Below, piece after piece: positions 22,175-30,967 of a DNA stretch of 30,967 bases. Position numbers and translations under genes: made by a program. Below the pieces are notes generated by a model, which saw nothing but the letters and a program-made list of their open reading frames with translations, searched no databases and had not been told where the DNA came from. Each line of letters starts with the position of its first letter. Position 1 is the stretch's first letter. Location: contig CAXKVV010000873.1 of assembly GCA_964058805.1 (NCBI GenBank), positions 1 through 30,967 of the forward strand, given 5' to 3'. Source of the DNA: Schoenoplectus triqueter. Lineage: Eukaryota; Streptophyta; Magnoliopsida; Poales; Cyperaceae.

Positions 22175-22282
22175 GCTGGCTCAGTAAACCTTCACAACTG
22201 AGAAATCATCAAGCTACTACCAATCCCAAACAAAATTGTGGGGGCAGCTGTAAGTCCGGCCTTTTCTTTCATCATCGCCAGC
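22175..22282 (-). ncRNA. Box C/D snoRNA candidate 3, target unknown
   Basis: 108 nt on the minus strand. Terminal stem GCTGGC (22282-22277) pairs perfectly with GCCAGC (22180-22175). Box C is a perfect ATGATGA (22275-22269) and box D is CTGA (22184-22181). A C'-like TTGATGA lies about 30 nt before box D; no clear D' box is seen. The potential guide before box D is GTTGTGAAGGTTTA; I recognise no rRNA complement. It is longer than most methylation guides (70-100 nt), so it may hold an extra stem or act on another RNA. GTAAGC, a donor-like sequence, overlaps its 5' end. Confidence 0.7.
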
Positions 22283-22548
22283 TTACATAGGTGTTTTCCA
22301 AAGGTGTTTTGTTTAAGTTATTAACAAACCAATATCAATAGTTTGACATTTCGATTTCACACATAAATCAAAATTTATGAATTTATTACTTGTATGCAAT
22401 GATGGGATTCATTGACATTTGACAACAACAAAAAATTACCTTAAACCAAGCATCTTCATGCACTTTTGAAATTTTCAAATAGCGATGCATAAAGGAGATA
22501 GTGAGCTTGTAAAGTCAGAAACTTTTCCGAAGGGAAAAAAAACACATT

Positions 22549-22615
22549 TATGCCTCAGATTAAATTATTTCCATTGTGAAAACTCAAAGTATATTTAACA
22601 ACCATCATCGGCATA
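22549..22615 (-). ncRNA. Box C/D snoRNA candidate 2, target unknown
   Basis: 67 nt on the minus strand. Terminal stem TATGCC (22615-22610) pairs perfectly with GGCATA (22554-22549). Box C is ATGATGG (22608-22602), 6 of 7 matches to RTGATGA. Box D is CTGA (22558-22555). Internal D'-like TTGA (22587-22584) and a weak C'-like ATGGA follow the expected order. The region next to box D (TAATTTAAT) is AT-rich, and I recognise no rRNA or snRNA complement for it or for the D' guide (TTAAATATAC). It shares GCCGATGATG and CTGAGGCA with candidate 1, which suggests an old duplication. Confidence 0.65.
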
Positions 22616-22737
22616 TTATACATGGAAATTTACATCAAAATGACACTCAAGAGAAAATGATAATGAACAGATACCATACTAATGGAAAGACAAATCTTTA
22701 CTAAATACTCACTAATCACAGAAAAATATTTCTTATT

Positions 22738-22861
22738 CTGAAAAGAAAAGAAAAATCTTTTGCAATCAAATTCAAACAGCGTCCTGCCTCAGTGGTAGTG
22801 ACAAATTACGATATCGTCATTACAAAATCCGATAATACGTGCATCATCGGCAGAAGCTTAC
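22738..22861 (-). other. Possible 124-nt intron containing snoRNA 1
   Basis: On the minus strand the stretch opens with AT/GTAAGC and closes with a pyrimidine run TTTTTCTTTTCTTTTCAG/AATAAG. Both match plant splice sites well, and snoRNA 1 lies wholly inside. It would imply an intron-encoded snoRNA in a non-coding host, though a gap of only 8 nt between donor and snoRNA stem is short. Confidence 0.35.
22784..22853 (-). ncRNA. Box C/D snoRNA candidate 1, dual 18S rRNA methylation guide
   Basis: 70 nt on the minus strand. Terminal stem CTGCC (22853-22849) pairs with GGCAG (22788-22784). Box C is ATGATGC (22847-22841), D' is CGGA (22831-22828), C' is ATGACGA (22820-22814), and D is CTGA (22792-22789). 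Upstream of D, TTGTCACTACC is an 11-nt perfect complement of 18S GGTAGTGACAA; the fifth base from box D points to the A of GGTA. Upstream of D', TGCACGTATTA is an 11-nt perfect complement of 18S TAATACGTGCA; the fifth base points to the U of AAUAC. From memory and counting, these correspond to human 18S Am468 and Um172, both known 2'-O-methylated sites. Such RNAs direct fibrillarin in the nucleolus. Box C has C at its last position, a departure from consensus. Confidence 0.9.
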
Positions 22862-23004
22862 ATCAACAAATTGTGCAAATTAAAAGAGAAAAAGAAAAAA
22901 CAAGAACGAACATCAGAGAGACCCATTTCAAATAATTTCTCAAACAACCCAAAATAGAGATGAATGCGGTAGAAAGGGGAAAGTGATCGCCCTCGTGTAG
23001 GCGC

Positions 23005-23037
23005 TAGGGTTTAAGCGGAAGAGGTAAGATTATATAG
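23005..23037 (-). promoter_or_regulatory. Telo-box and TATA-like element for the snoRNA transcript
   Basis: On the minus strand CTATATAAT (23037-23029) is followed by AAACCCTA (23012-23005), a perfect telo-box. Telo-boxes close to the start are typical of plant snoRNA and ribosomal protein promoters. The first snoRNA begins about 150 nt downstream. Initiation near 23000 is inferred. Confidence 0.65.
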
Positions 23038-23049
23038 TTGGTCGGAGAC

Positions 23050-23700
23050 GCAGGTGACCGTCAGATCTTGATCCAAAGGTGAAGCCGGACAAAAGCGAAT
23101 TTGTTCAGTTTATATTTTTGTTTATATTTTTTAAATCAGATAAACTGAATATAGTCTAAAATTTATCAAATAAATTCATTTTACTTTATATAAATAAATA
23201 ATTATATCAAAAATAATCTGAATATATTTATTTTTTATAGATTTTATTTTGTTATTTATTTTATTTTCTAAATTACTTATTTTTTTATCATTTTTTTAAA
23301 TATCGATATTTTTCGTTCCTCTTTAATTAATATAGTTTCAATTTAACCGAATAAAATTTTAATTTATTCGGTTTTCAATTTATTCAGTTGATATTTTTAA
23401 AATTTTAGTTCACTTCATAATTTAAAAAATCAAATAAAATTTTAAATATTTATATTTAATTTATTTTGAATCGAACCAACTGTTTGCACATCTTTTTCGG
23501 TTTTGCTTTTAGTTTGGGCTTAGGTTAAGCTTCACATAAAAGAGAAGAAGAAAAAAGTTTCTTACTTTCATCAAAAAGAATTAAATAGGTGGAAGAAGAA
23601 TTAAATAGGTTAACAAACAATATAAATCTATCATAATGAAAATATAAATAAAATATTTTTTATTGTTGTATTATAATTTTCTACATCCCTCATCTCATCA
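23050..23700. other. AT-rich unassigned stretch, MITE-like remnants
   Basis: Contains AACCGAATAAAATTTTAATT- and ATTCGGTTTTCAATTTATTC-type words and ends near 23495 with GAACCAACTGTTTGCACATC, which resembles the end of small non-autonomous hAT-type elements. No frame or RNA gene is seen. Confidence 0.35.
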
Positions 23701-23714
23701 GGCATATTATAATG

Positions 23715-25640
23715 AATATTTGAATATCTCAACCAATTCTAACAACATACTAGTGTCTCTACAGTTTTGGAAGAAACAAAGTTTCTAAAGGGATCAAAAA
23801 TTCGCACACCTGTATTAATAGTAGATTCAGATGGAATCGTTGAAATCGACATTGCTAACACATTCTTGGCCATCAGAGGAAGAATTGAATACCTTGAGAC
23901 ATTGACCTTCCACTATGCTAATATATCAAAGCACTTGTCATCTCCATTATCACAAGCTTCGACCAAAAATTTTGCAACTTCTAATTTACTTTTCAACACT
24001 CTCTTCCTCCATTAAATGACGCTTAAATGAAGAGTTCACAAACATTGAATATCTTCATCATCTATCACCATAGAATTAAGTCTCTTATTGGAACTACTAC
24101 TCACACCTATTACTATTGCATCTTCATTAGTATCTAAGTTGATTTTTATCATGATGCTGAAAATAATATGCATATAAGCTCTCCATTTCATGTTTCACAT
24201 CTCTAATTAGACCACTTACAATATTAATCGAGTACATCTACTCCAACCAAAACTTGTCATATTTCAATTTATATCAGGCATCTAGAACTACAATCATATA
24301 AATCAATAAGGTTATAAGTGTTTTTCCAATACTTCTCATTTTTTTTCCTTTCATAACCTCAACCATAGTTTTTTATTTTTTTGTCACGAGCGTTACTCAC
24401 CTCATTTAAATGTGTCCGAATTAACATAAATTTATGAAAAAATGATAGATGTGACATAAGAAGACCCAAAAAGACGTGTTGTAACACCATAAAATAATTT
24501 CAGAAATTTAACAAAAGCATCTAGTTTTAACCCAATCTCCTTTCTTCTGATGGTGAAACAACAGTATCTTTTATTTGTCATTGTTGTTGTTTTTGTCATA
24601 TATTTTCTTAATCTATTTACACCAATAAAATACAATCGATAATCCCTATTTATATCACCAAGCCTTTCAAATATCTTCTCAAACTTTTCTACACACTCTA
24701 ACATCAAAATAAGTCAAATTTCATCTAGTTTCTACATCAAGACACGATAAACTTTTATACTTTATTTTCTCCTTTTCAATATAACCCTTAAATGTCGCTA
24801 ATATTTTAGGAGAAGACTTGACATTAATCGTCCTTCTAATTCTCTGGATTGATTCAAAGTGCTCATCCAGATCCTCTCTCTTAATGAGATTAACAATGTG
24901 AGCATAACGTCACAAAGTGCAGGCACTTGAGATCTAAAATGGTACATTTTCAATTTTTATTTTTCTGTTTTAGATAACTAATTACATCGTTATTAGAGGT
25001 TACATTGTCTACTGTCATAGTAAATATACCACATATGCTCTCATTCAATCAAACAATCTTCAATGGTTTGCCCAATGATATCCCCTTTGTGATTTGAAAC
25101 TACAAAAAAGTTAAGTATTTTACGGTTTAGCTTTCAGTCATTATCAATCTAATGCGCTATTAGACATATATATTTTAGGTTTTGAATGAAAATCCAAGTA
25201 TATGTTGTTAAGCACACATGCTGATTCTTTAGGACTTGCATCAGCTTTATTTTTTTCCTCAAAGAGTTTCAAACAATCCCTACTTAACAGTATCTCGAGA
25301 AGGTATATTGAACATTTGTTTGTACAATCTTTATGAAAATTTTAAAACCCTCTTCTTCTACGAACCTAAAGGGCATCTCATCCACCTATCCAATTTGGTT
25401 AGAGTCTTTCTACAATCATCTATGCTAAAAGTTACAACTTTAAACTTTGCACTTACTTGCCCATCTTGAGACTCTAATGAAAGTTTTTTTTTTTTGCTTT
25501 GGATCTTCCTTTATGCATGGTGAGTTGGGACAAAGATGTGTCAAATGGTTCCACAAGGTTTTAGTGACATGACAACTTTTATCAGTGGTATAAGATTTGC
25601 TACAAAAGAAGTAAATAGTTTTGGGATTCATCTTGTCTTC
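23715..25640 (-). pseudogene. hAT transposase pseudogene (BED zinc finger, RICESLEEPER/DAYSLEEPER-like)
   Basis: Reading the minus strand across frames gives the plant hAT transposase in order. The BED-finger region is at about 25630-25480 (SKSYTT...LWNHLTHLCPNSP). DEMPFRFVEEEGFK lies near 25390-25310. SLSCLDVETR*NLTYF is near 24780-24725, where the conserved RW is R-stop. FEKIFERL and VKFLKLFYGVTTR then SSYVTS are at 24690-24440. KYWKNTYNL is near 24340, VVLDA*YKLKYDKFWLE near 24310-24240. The hATC dimerisation region is at 23940-23720 (FDILA*WKVN, MAKNVLAM, TIPSES, ETLVCC*NWLR). Multiple stops and frameshifts exclude activity. Two of the stops replace conserved Trp (TGG to TGA or TAG) and one replaces an Arg, as expected from cytosine deamination in methylated DNA. 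Plus-strand frames here are shadows. Confidence 0.92.
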
Positions 25641-26499
25641 ATTGTGCTAGAAATAATTTCAAATTTTAGAGTCTCTTTTTTAAGTTATATGTTATCTTTT
25701 AATTAGATTGCTTGCAGTGTTCTTTAGATTCTCAACCATTGTTCTATGGATCTATTAAAGTAAAATTTAATTCAGTTAAAATATTTTTTATTTATATATA
25801 ATGAAGATCTTACATACATAGAGAATAAAATAAATAGATTAGCACAAATGATATTTTATTTTGAAAGTGATAACAAGTTTATTTAAGGATTAACAAATAA
25901 AATAAGATAAAATGTATTAGACATTACTTGAGACAACTCATGCATATAGAACAAAAATATTCTAATTTATATAGGAATAAATAATTGGATCATTTAATAA
26001 AATTTTATATTTTTTTATGAAAATAAAATCAACCTCGGCACAAGAAAGAAAAAAGTAAATAATAAGAAAATAATCGAAAGACACCTTTGTGTTTATTAGG
26101 TATGGTGATTTCTCTAAGGTTGTGAAGAAGGTTAAATAGAAAAAATTTCAAGTTGTGAAACTTATAAAAGAGATATTGATTGAGAGAATTGTAAATGCAT
26201 TATATCTGTCACCAGTGCAATAATATTTATAATGGAGGATTTAAATCAATTTGTGATTTCAGTCTCGAGTTCAAGAAAAATTGAAGGCAAATTTGAACCA
26301 TCTTTTGAGGCATCATGAGATGAGAAAGTGTGTGTTGTCAGGGAAAAAGATAGATGCGTTGTGAATGGAGGAGTCAAGGAGATCTCTGATTAGAAACAAC
26401 CAAACAAGAGTAAATAGTGCCGTCAAAAAAAGTAACAGGAGAGGAGTAAAGTAATTTGTAAGGTCAGATCAGGTCTAGGTATAAAACAATTTATCAAGT
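25641..26499. other. Presumed 5' flank and leader of the hAT element
   Basis: AT-rich sequence without a frame of note between the BED-finger start and the putative right terminus of the hAT element. By position it would hold the promoter and leader of the decayed transposase (minus strand). Confidence 0.4.
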
Positions 26500-26574
26500 G
26501 CGAACCCATTACCCAACCCAAAGTATCTGAGTTCATTAAAATTAAGACATGTACCCAACCCATTAACAGTCCTG
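26500..26574. repeat. Putative hAT terminal region
   Basis: Read on the minus strand from 26574, CAGGACTGTTAATGGGTTGG opens a segment rich in GGGTTGGGTA words. Many plant hAT elements start CAGGGCTGT followed by GGGTCGGG repeats, so this is probably the 5' terminus of the element that contains the transposase pseudogene. The opposite terminus was not identified. Confidence 0.45.
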
Positions 26575-27780
26575 TAGAGTTTGGTGATTGAACAACTAAG
26601 AGACTACCTGGTACAAAAAAAATGAAGAATATAAGAACCTAAGGGAAAATATGTAAAAATCAATTTGTGACTTAATGTTCAAGTTTAATGATCGCGGAAT
26701 ATAATTTTAATTCAATTCTCATAAGAATATAAAAATTAAAGAAAATAGAGAAAATAAAAGAAATATCAAATAAAAGCATAAGCTGTAATGAAGTTCGATA
26801 TATAACGCTTACGTCTCCAGAACCCTCAATCACCACAATAATTAGGGTTAGATCGAAATACTAAAACGTCTTACAAGTGTAGAACTTTTCCTTTACACAA
26901 AAATAAACTAACAAGTTTATCAATAACAAAGAGTTCATAAAAACAACAACATTGAGTGACAACACACTCAAAGCACAAACAAGAAGAGTTGATCTTTTAG
27001 AATTAATTTAGGAGAATAGAGAGAAACTAAATTGAGCTTAAGACAAAAATTTGTCTTATCAAGAACTATCAATCTATTAGGCTTATCTCTCTCACTTTAG
27101 AATATAGTTCATGAACTCTAGAAATTGAGATTTTACTATTGGGAACTTGTTAACTGGGAGTGAAAGAGTAACCCTTTTTATATAGAGTTATTGAAACTGA
27201 TTAAGAATCGATTTTCGGCTTGAACCGTTATAATAATTTATAAATCGTTGTAACAGTTTAGAAAGGATAAATGTTTAAAAATGATTTGGATTTTGATATG
27301 AACCGTTACAATAGCTTGATGAGCCGTTATAATGGTTTACTAAGTCCTTATAATGGTTATGAACCATTTCACGATGATATGTTCTGATTCTTTTGAAGGC
27401 GTTTGTGACTTAATCAATTTTTCATATGATGTTCTAAAGTCAACATAATAGCTAACTGGGCAAAAATATTTTTTATTGTTGTTTAAACTCAATTTAACTT
27501 AACTAATTCAACTCAAATTTGTGTCTAACTAAATCTAAGTTAATGCAGTCTTGATTTAGCTCTTACATTTCATCATTAGTTTTGATTTTTGTGCATTAAT
27601 CATTTTTATATTCTAATCCCTACACATTATTTAAATAATGCAGATTGAAAAATTGAAGTGTTGTTTTACAAATCGACAAATCAAAAAACTTATTTAATAC
27701 AACAAATCCAACTTGATAAAATACAGGTCGGGTTGGACGGATTAATAGAGTAACACGACTTGAGAGTTTTTTTGTACAAC
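26575..27780 (-). repeat. Possible minus-strand LTR fragment with TATA box
   Basis: On the minus strand TATATAAA (27184-27177) within CTCTATATAAAAAGGG is a strong TATA box. It is preceded (higher coordinates) by five or six copies of an ACCGTTATAATGG-type motif at 27224-27365 and followed by a leader with CTAACCCTAATTATTG near 26850. This layout suits an LTR promoter. No PBS, PPT or coding remains are visible, so the call rests on promoter architecture alone. Confidence 0.4.
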
Positions 27781-27784
27781 CATA

Positions 27785-27965
27785 AGGGTTTGTTTGGCAC
27801 TTCGTGGAATAGTGAAAAGTTGGAATAGAATAGCTATTCCGATGAATTAATTTGCCAAATGAATTTTAGACTAAGTAGAAGAGTATGGAAGAGTGCTAAT
27901 CCAGTATACCAAGTTATAGGTGGTATCGGATTAGCTCTCGTCGGAATAGCGATTATTGTTTGATT
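27785..27965. mobile_element. MITE-like remnant
   Basis: GGGTTTGTTTGGCAC at 27786 resembles termini of non-autonomous DNA transposons. GGAATAGNATAGCTATTCCG and GGAATAGCGATTATT words are partly inverted within it. The far terminus has been lost or is replaced by simple repeat. Confidence 0.35.
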
Positions 27966-28320
27966 ATGTTATATTATATTATGATTATAATTATGATTAT
28001 GATTTATTATTATATTATTATTATATTAACATCACCGTTAGTATTATTATTATATGATTAATTTTATTATTATTATATTATTATAATTATCATTTTAGTA
28101 TTATATTATTATATTATGATTATAAAGATGATTAAATTATTATTATATTATTATGATTTTGTTTATTTACTATTATTATATTATTATAATTATGATTATA
28201 TTATATTATTATGATTATGATTATATTATTATAATTATGACTATTATTATTATTGTTATTATATTATATTATTATATTATGATTATAGCTATGATTATAC
28301 TATAATTATTTATTATTATT
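27966..28320. repeat. AT-only simple repeat (ATTATTATATTATGATT type)
   Basis: Roughly 350 bp made almost wholly of TTATTA, ATATTA and GATTAT words. No gene. Confidence 0.85.
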
Positions 28321-28685
28321 ATTTGTGCGACCCTTTTTCGCGCCTTCCTCACTCGGAAAAAAGAATTAAGTGAGAATTGCGGAAGAAGGACACGGAGATC
28401 CCTCTAAGTGTGCATTTAGGTATGTATATGAATATTGAATGCACATTTAAAGGTTTTTTTTAGGAGATTGTGGGGTCTTTTAGATTCCAATGGATGCAAG
28501 CCCCCATTGTTAATTACCCTAGGCTACGAACCTCGAGGTACCTCTGGATCTTGAAAGGGGAAAATACATATAATAGCTAAGCAATGATTGAGTGGTCAAG
28601 AATATGAAAGTAGGAGAAACTGGTGTCCTGATAACAGCTGCACGGAGCTTGTATGAGGTAGGTTATACCTGCAAATGAAAATATA
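28321..28685. other. Balanced-composition island between AT tracts
   Basis: Complex sequence (GCGACCCTTTTTCGCGCC at 28326; CTAGGCTACGAACCTCGAGG near 28520) without a frame. It looks like part of an LTR. No known feature is recognised. Confidence 0.4.
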
Positions 28686-29200
28686 AATGACTTATATACT
28701 ATTATATTTATATTATATATATATATATATATATCATATCATATTATATCATTTATTATCATATTATATCATCAAATTATATCATATTACATCATATTAT
28801 ATTATATAATATTTTTATTATATCATATTGCACTTTTATATGTCATTGTATTATATCATATATACCATATCACATTCTTACAATATCATATCATGTTACA
28901 TGTTATTATATTATTTCGTGTTATATTAATATTATGCTATATCATCATCACATACATTATCATATTATATTATTATATCACATTATTATATTATATAGTA
29001 TTATTATACTATATTATATTATATTATACTATAATATATTAACATATTATATCATGTTATATCATATTATTTATTATTATATTACTATATTATATTATAT
29101 TATATCATAGTCATATTATATTATCACATATCATATCGTTATTCATCATCATATTATTATTGTATATCATATATTTATATATCATGTGCTTACATTTCAT
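28686..29200. repeat. TATATTATATCA-type AT satellite-like tract
   Basis: Over 450 bp of ATATTATATCAT variants with periodicity of about 5 and 10-12 bp, including (AT)n at 28714-28733. C appears almost only within TATCA and CATAT words. Confidence 0.85.
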
Positions 29201-29458
29201 TTAAGAGCACATTCATATTATTGTTAGGTATGTGTATATCTATATTATTTCTTATCGATATGCATATTAATATATATAGAAAATATTATTTAGAATATTA
29301 TAATTTTATATGATATTTAGATATATTTTATTATATAAAATTTCAAAGTCAAATCATGGTTAAAATAGAAAATATATAAATGTTATTTTGAATTTTGAAT
29401 CTATTTGTTCATTATATTATTTACTATTATTTTTTCTAAAATAAAATATTTTTATGCT

Positions 29459-30300
29459 GAAAATAGTATGAAAAATATAGAATTTTTAACAATGAATTTG
29501 AGTCAATTTGGACCTTGGGAAAGCATCCAAATAATTTATTTTCGATATTATTTATTATTGTTTACTATTTTTGTTTCTTTTAAACACTGGGCCAAATTCA
29601 TTTCCCCCTATTTTCTTTCGATATTGGGCCTACTATAAATCCCTTCATCATCTATGACTATGCGTATTAGTCTGACTGATATTAGAATTCTTGAGAATAG
29701 GTTTTAGTTCATAATTAATTTTGTTATTTTATGCTTAGGGCCGAAGTTCGTTGAGGTTCGTTAATTGGCTTGGGCCGATATCTATTAGCAGAAGTTTAAG
29801 CTTCTTGTTCTTCCATTGAAGACACCCGGGCCATAAATTAATTTTCTCTCCTTTTTTTATCCTGATGCCCTAATATTCGTGCATCGTTCTTCTCTTGCAA
29901 GCTTAATGGTACCTGCTTCAAGATTCGTGTACATCATTCATCTGATGATCCCGATTACTGATCGGAGATCGACTGGTGTGGGTAGAATCATCGGAGCTAG
30001 AGGAGTCTAGTGATGGTCTTATTGGGTGCATCGGTGCAGTAGTTAGCTTGGAGGGCCTGTACCGATTTGGCCTCAAATATCGATTTAATACCAAGAGTCT
30101 TAGTTTACTTCTTGATTATATAACCTATTCCATTAATCTGTTATCAACCTCGTGTCTATCATAAGACGTATGTATCTGATCAGTTTTCAGTTTTTTTTTT
30201 ATTTCTATTCTTAATATAAGTATTAATGCCTAGTTAATTAAGCATGCTGATATTCAATTGAGGCCTACTTTATAAGCTTAGCATTACACATTATTGTACT
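29459..30300 (+). repeat. LTR-like fragment related to 2562-3330
   Basis: 29459-29514 matches 2562-2615. CTACTATAAATCCC at 29629 is a good TATA box with GGGCC-rich sequence on both sides (CACTGGGCC, TTGGGCCTAC, CTTGGGCCG, CCCGGGCC). The layout suggests the promoter part of an LTR. The frames at 29405-29638 and 29976-30164 show no domain. Confidence 0.45.
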
Positions 30301-30508
30301 AGTTAGCAATGCCTGGTATTAGATTTGTTCAATTGACTAAACTTCGCATCTCTCTTTTTTCTTTTTTTTGATCCATGTGTATTAATGTAGAAAATCAGAT
30401 TTATACATACACTTAAGTCATTAGACTTAGTCTTAGTGCATGCCTCATTCTGATTTCTACGCAAGAGAGAGAGATACAAGTTTATTCACTTGACCCACAT
30501 CTAACACC
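30301..30508. other. Unassigned, T-rich
   Basis: No feature is supported. A short block TTAAGTCATTAGACTTAGTC at 30413-30432 is weakly repetitive. Confidence 0.4.
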
Positions 30509-30630
30509 AGGAGAATGCTTAAATCAGGCATTCTTCAACTGATTTTTGGTTTGTTTAATCTCAAAGTATGTATATGTTTAAGTTGAGACTAGGAGGGTGC
30601 TTAAGATAAGGCATCCTTCAACTAATCCTT
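30509..30630 (+). repeat. 82-bp-spaced direct repeat, each unit with a small hairpin
   Basis: AGGAGAATGCTTAAATCAGG (30509) and AGGAGGGTGCTTAAGATAAG (30591) begin two ~40-bp copies that continue as GCATTCTTCAACT and GCATCCTTCAACT. In the first, GAATGC pairs with GCATTC; in the second, GGGTGC can pair with GCATCC. The compensating AA to GG and TT to CC changes keep much of the stem. Confidence 0.7.
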
Positions 30631-30967
30631 TGTATTAGTCGATTTTTTTTGATAAATAACAAGAATTAACAGGAAAATTCATGCAGCAAAGAGATAATCA
30701 AAAGAAACGTGCATTTGATTTCAATATATATATAGTTCTATGCAAAATTTCAAAGAGATATGGAATATAATTTTCATGCCAGAATTATATTATTATTATT
30801 TTTTTTTTAAAAAGAACAAAAAAAAAATAGCTTCATCTTGTGAAATAGGCTAGACTTTCTCAGTTTAATACTGGTCATCAATACCTATTGGTCAAGGTTT
30901 CATAAGCTCTCATCTGTTTCCTTAAAGAGAAGACATACACATAAAAATATTCATCCATTGACTATAC
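30631..30967. other. AT-rich end of window
   Basis: Homopolymer runs and AT-rich DNA; nothing recognisable. Confidence 0.4.

Larger units (their letters stand above)
22175..23000 (-). ncRNA. Putative snoRNA cluster transcript (three box C/D snoRNAs)
   Basis: Three box C/D snoRNA candidates lie in the same orientation at 22853-22784, 22615-22549 and 22282-22175. They sit downstream of a TATA-like box and a telo-box near 23005-23037, so a single RNA polymerase II transcript starting near 23000 would cover all. Each snoRNA has its own perfect terminal stem closing on box C and box D. Intervening DNA is AT-rich with no protein frame. Plant snoRNAs are commonly made from such polycistronic units. 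Each snoRNA is also preceded within 4-8 nt by a donor-like GTAAG or GTATA, and the first is followed by a strong acceptor-like TTTTCTTTTCAG at 22749-22738, so an intronic origin is an alternative. Start and end are estimates. Confidence 0.65.

Noticed and set aside
21988..22290. 100-codon plus-strand frame
   Set aside because: Not protein-like and antisense to snoRNA candidate 3.
22621..22737. C-box-like GTGATTA and CTGT on the minus strand between snoRNAs 1 and 2
   Set aside because: No CTGA box and no closing stem.
23767..24015. 82-codon plus-strand frame
   Set aside because: It is the antisense shadow of the hATC region of the hAT transposase pseudogene.
1..30967. CRISPR array or bacterial-type operons
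   Set aside because: Repeats are minisatellites without regular unique spacers, and composition and transposons are those of a plant nucleus.

Overview
The window is intergenic, repeat-dominated DNA from a flowering plant nuclear genome. Evidence: a long-LTR Ty3/gypsy-type element with an initiator-tRNA-Met primer site, a CACTA transposon end, a decayed plant-type hAT transposase, long AT-rich simple repeats, and box C/D snoRNA candidates, one of which carries guides that match plant 18S rRNA. Motifs such as GGTGGGGCCCACCTGTCAG (around 5506) recall monocot intergenic DNA, but I cannot name the species. No intact protein-coding gene is recognisable; most open frames are chance readings of repeats.

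Layout. 1-1340: degenerate tandem repeats, including a 46-bp minisatellite. 1370-2600: AT-rich simple repeats. 2560-4800: LTR-like, non-coding sequence. 4800-6570: a GC-richer block with a 42-43 bp minisatellite built around GCCAYGTGGC palindromes and a 127-bp duplication. About 7380-7880: right end of a CACTA transposon. 7951-18722: a complete non-autonomous LTR retrotransposon (LARD type) with two ~4.5-kb LTRs that differ by about 29 substitutions and a 1.75-kb non-coding interior; PBS and PPT are present and no TSD is visible. 18831-19427: a fold-back (MITE-like) element. 20987-21598: two unrecognised exon-like frames.

22175-23037, minus strand, is the functional highlight: three box C/D snoRNA candidates, each with a perfect terminal stem, downstream of a TATA-like box and a telo-box (AAACCCTA). 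The first carries two 11-nt guides, each perfectly complementary to 18S rRNA (GGTAGTGACAA and TAATACGTGCA). The other two have no target I recognise.

23700-26574, minus strand, is an inactivated hAT transposon (BED zinc finger to hATC domain) with many stops and frameshifts. 27150-27400 resembles a minus-strand LTR promoter. 27785-30967 is AT-rich repeat and LTR-like DNA that shares a ~55-bp block with 2562-2615.

The transposons have no functional link to one another beyond accumulating in the same place. The snoRNA cluster is the only part likely to serve the host, through rRNA 2'-O-methylation.
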